Of a DNA stretch of 64,000 nucleotides, positions 63,826 to 64,000 are shown piece after piece. A program made the translations under genes and the position numbers. Origin of the DNA: Atriophallophorus winterbourni. Lineage: Eukaryota; Platyhelminthes; Trematoda; Plagiorchiida; Microphallidae. The DNA lies in the NCBI GenBank assembly GCA_013407085.1, contig JACCGJ010005202.1, positions 80,749-144,748 of the forward strand, given 5' to 3'. Under the pieces are notes generated by a model. The model was not told the origin of the DNA and searched no databases. It saw only the letters and a list, made by a program, of their open reading frames with translations. How positions within the stretch are numbered: the stretch's first letter is position 1; each line of letters opens with the position of its first letter.

Positions 63826-64000
63826 CTGATCTACGCAGAGTGCCGCATAGTCATAGACTGCACGTGTGCTAAGATACTGTCAGGTTTCCCGGGTCTAGAT
63901 AGAAACGGAAATGAAAATACCTATGATAGTGATAGCGTGTTTAAGCACGCAGCACATTACCAGTGGCAAATCAATTTAACATGGTGTTAGCTGCACAGCA
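63826..64000 (-). repeat. (CATA)n SINE-like repeat, cut by the window end
   Basis: Minus-strand copy from CAGAGTGCCGCATAGTCATAG to AATTTAACATGGTGTTAGC at the edge of the window. Confidence 0.8.

Noticed and set aside
1..64000. tRNA, rRNA and CRISPR features
   Set aside because: None could be recognised by eye; the direct repeats seen are microsatellites or transposon copies.

Overview
This is a eukaryotic window, most likely from a digenean fluke (trematode). It holds one recognisable cellular gene, and nearly all the rest is transposon debris. The fluke call is an inference with three supports. The transposon mix is CR1/jockey-type and RTE-type LINEs, Penelope-like remnants and a Ty3/Gypsy fragment. 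The gene has tiny introns at its 5' end (36, 70 and 148 bp) and large ones later, a pattern known from schistosomes. A short (CATA)n-tailed repeat is scattered throughout. The species cannot be fixed from the sequence.

Positions 1-22,290 are a LINE graveyard. At least three subfamilies of CR1/jockey-like elements lie nested, truncated and inverted. The best preserved (10,712-14,882) has a complete ORF1, an ORF2 start that overlaps the ORF1 stop (TAATG), and an endonuclease plus reverse transcriptase with only a few lesions. It sits inside an older LINE whose halves lie at 8,910-10,710 and 14,884-16,098. A Penelope-like C-terminal remnant lies at 4,513-5,440. Two LINE 3' halves at 16,985-17,830 (+) and 17,905-19,080 (-) form a tail-to-tail inverted repeat.

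Positions 22,815-61,947 (+) carry a VPS8 orthologue, the CORVET endosomal tethering subunit. I reconstructed 28 exons by hand. Every junction is GT-AG, every phase agrees, and the sum is 4,629 nt (1,542 codons plus stop). The predicted protein has an acidic, serine-rich N-terminus, a beta-propeller, a long alpha-solenoid and a C-terminal RING-H2 finger that is split by an intron. Introns reach about 3.1 kb and are filled with transposons: an RTE copy with a 14-bp target-site duplication, a Gypsy RT/RNase H fragment with a 47-bp perfect inverted repeat at its left edge, a foldback element in intron 4, and many copies of the (CATA)n-tailed repeat.

Positions 61,948-64,000 hold the VPS8 3' flank with a candidate polyadenylation signal, then a decayed RTE endonuclease fragment and another SINE-like copy cut by the window end.

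I saw no tRNA, rRNA or CRISPR feature. I did not find a new biological system. The most unusual structures are the foldback element, the (CATA)n SINE-like family, the datable nested insertions and the inverted LINE pair.
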